Positions 63,911 through 64,000 of a DNA stretch of 64,000 nucleotides are shown here, piece by piece. The first letter of the stretch is position 1, and each line of letters starts with the position of its first letter. Source of the DNA: Ypsolopha sequella (taxonomy: Eukaryota; Arthropoda; Insecta; Lepidoptera; Ypsolophidae); contig OW203992.1 of the NCBI GenBank assembly GCA_934047225.1, positions 4,515,501 through 4,579,500 on the forward strand, written 5' to 3'. Below the pieces are notes generated by a model that saw nothing but the letters and a program-made list of their open reading frames with translations, had not been told where the DNA came from and ran no database searches. The translations under genes were made by a program, and so were the position numbers.

Positions 63911-64000
63911 TCTGCTACATTACCTACTTAAAGATTTAAAGAACTTTGTCTAGAGAAAGTCCCTTTGAAACATATGACTCTTAGTTAAGTCTACGATATA

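Noticed and set aside
1..64000. A gene cluster or defence-like system spanning the window
   Set aside because: No intact host ORF, no operon spacing and no conserved domain outside mobile elements. The content is explained by nested repeats.

Overview
The window looks like repeat-dense intergenic or intronic DNA from an insect, most likely a moth or butterfly (Lepidoptera). It is AT-rich and has no operon-like layout. I see no rRNA, no intact tRNA and no exon set that I can assign to a host gene. Repeat types I associate with Lepidoptera recur: tRNA-headed SINEs, the GTGCGAGTCGGACTCGCGCA / GGGTTCCGTACC interspersed repeat, hairpins built around GAAACCGG, and 5'-truncated LINEs with short tandem tails. 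The order-level call rests on memory of these repeats and was not checked by search.

Layout. 1-9 kb holds a truncated MITE, a SINE, two opposed LINE 3' ends and a run of inverted-repeat elements. 9.16-12.43 kb is the best-preserved autonomous-type element: a 3257-bp DNA transposon with near-identical 31-bp terminal inverted repeats, a 4-bp ATTT target duplication and a decayed but readable transposase. 12.7-21.1 kb holds two inverted copies of a 0.7-kb repeat, a 776-bp insertion between 25-bp direct repeats, a possible tyrosine-recombinase remnant and two perfect hairpins (68-bp and 50-bp arms). 21.8-28 kb is sparser, with a TTAA-ended MITE, SINEs and a TATA/Inr/CRE promoter-like arrangement near 23.4 kb. 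28.12-28.94 kb is an internally deleted Ty3/Gypsy-type LTR element with both LTR edges, a polypurine tract and a 5-bp target duplication.

30-41 kb holds MITEs, an internally deleted mariner, two LINE 3' ends and a 33-bp minisatellite that stays open in all three forward frames. 41-46 kb holds MITEs with later insertions and a complete SINE. 46.97-47.97 kb is a nested palindrome carrying two same-orientation MITE copies at mirror positions. 49-57 kb has several long, nearly perfect hairpins, one of them inserted into an older repeat with a 13-bp target duplication. 56.7-60.1 kb is the poorest stretch in recognisable features. 60.1-64 kb returns to inverted-repeat elements.

How the parts relate. 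No coding region is intact, and the mobile elements record a history of nested insertion. The pieces most likely to repay work are the palindromic elements at 18.94-19.25 and 56.29-56.71 kb, which share a leader, internal motifs and 12-13-bp direct repeats. The Sola-like transposon, the LTR deletion derivative and the mirror-inserted palindrome come next. I found no defence system, gene cluster or other new biochemical system.
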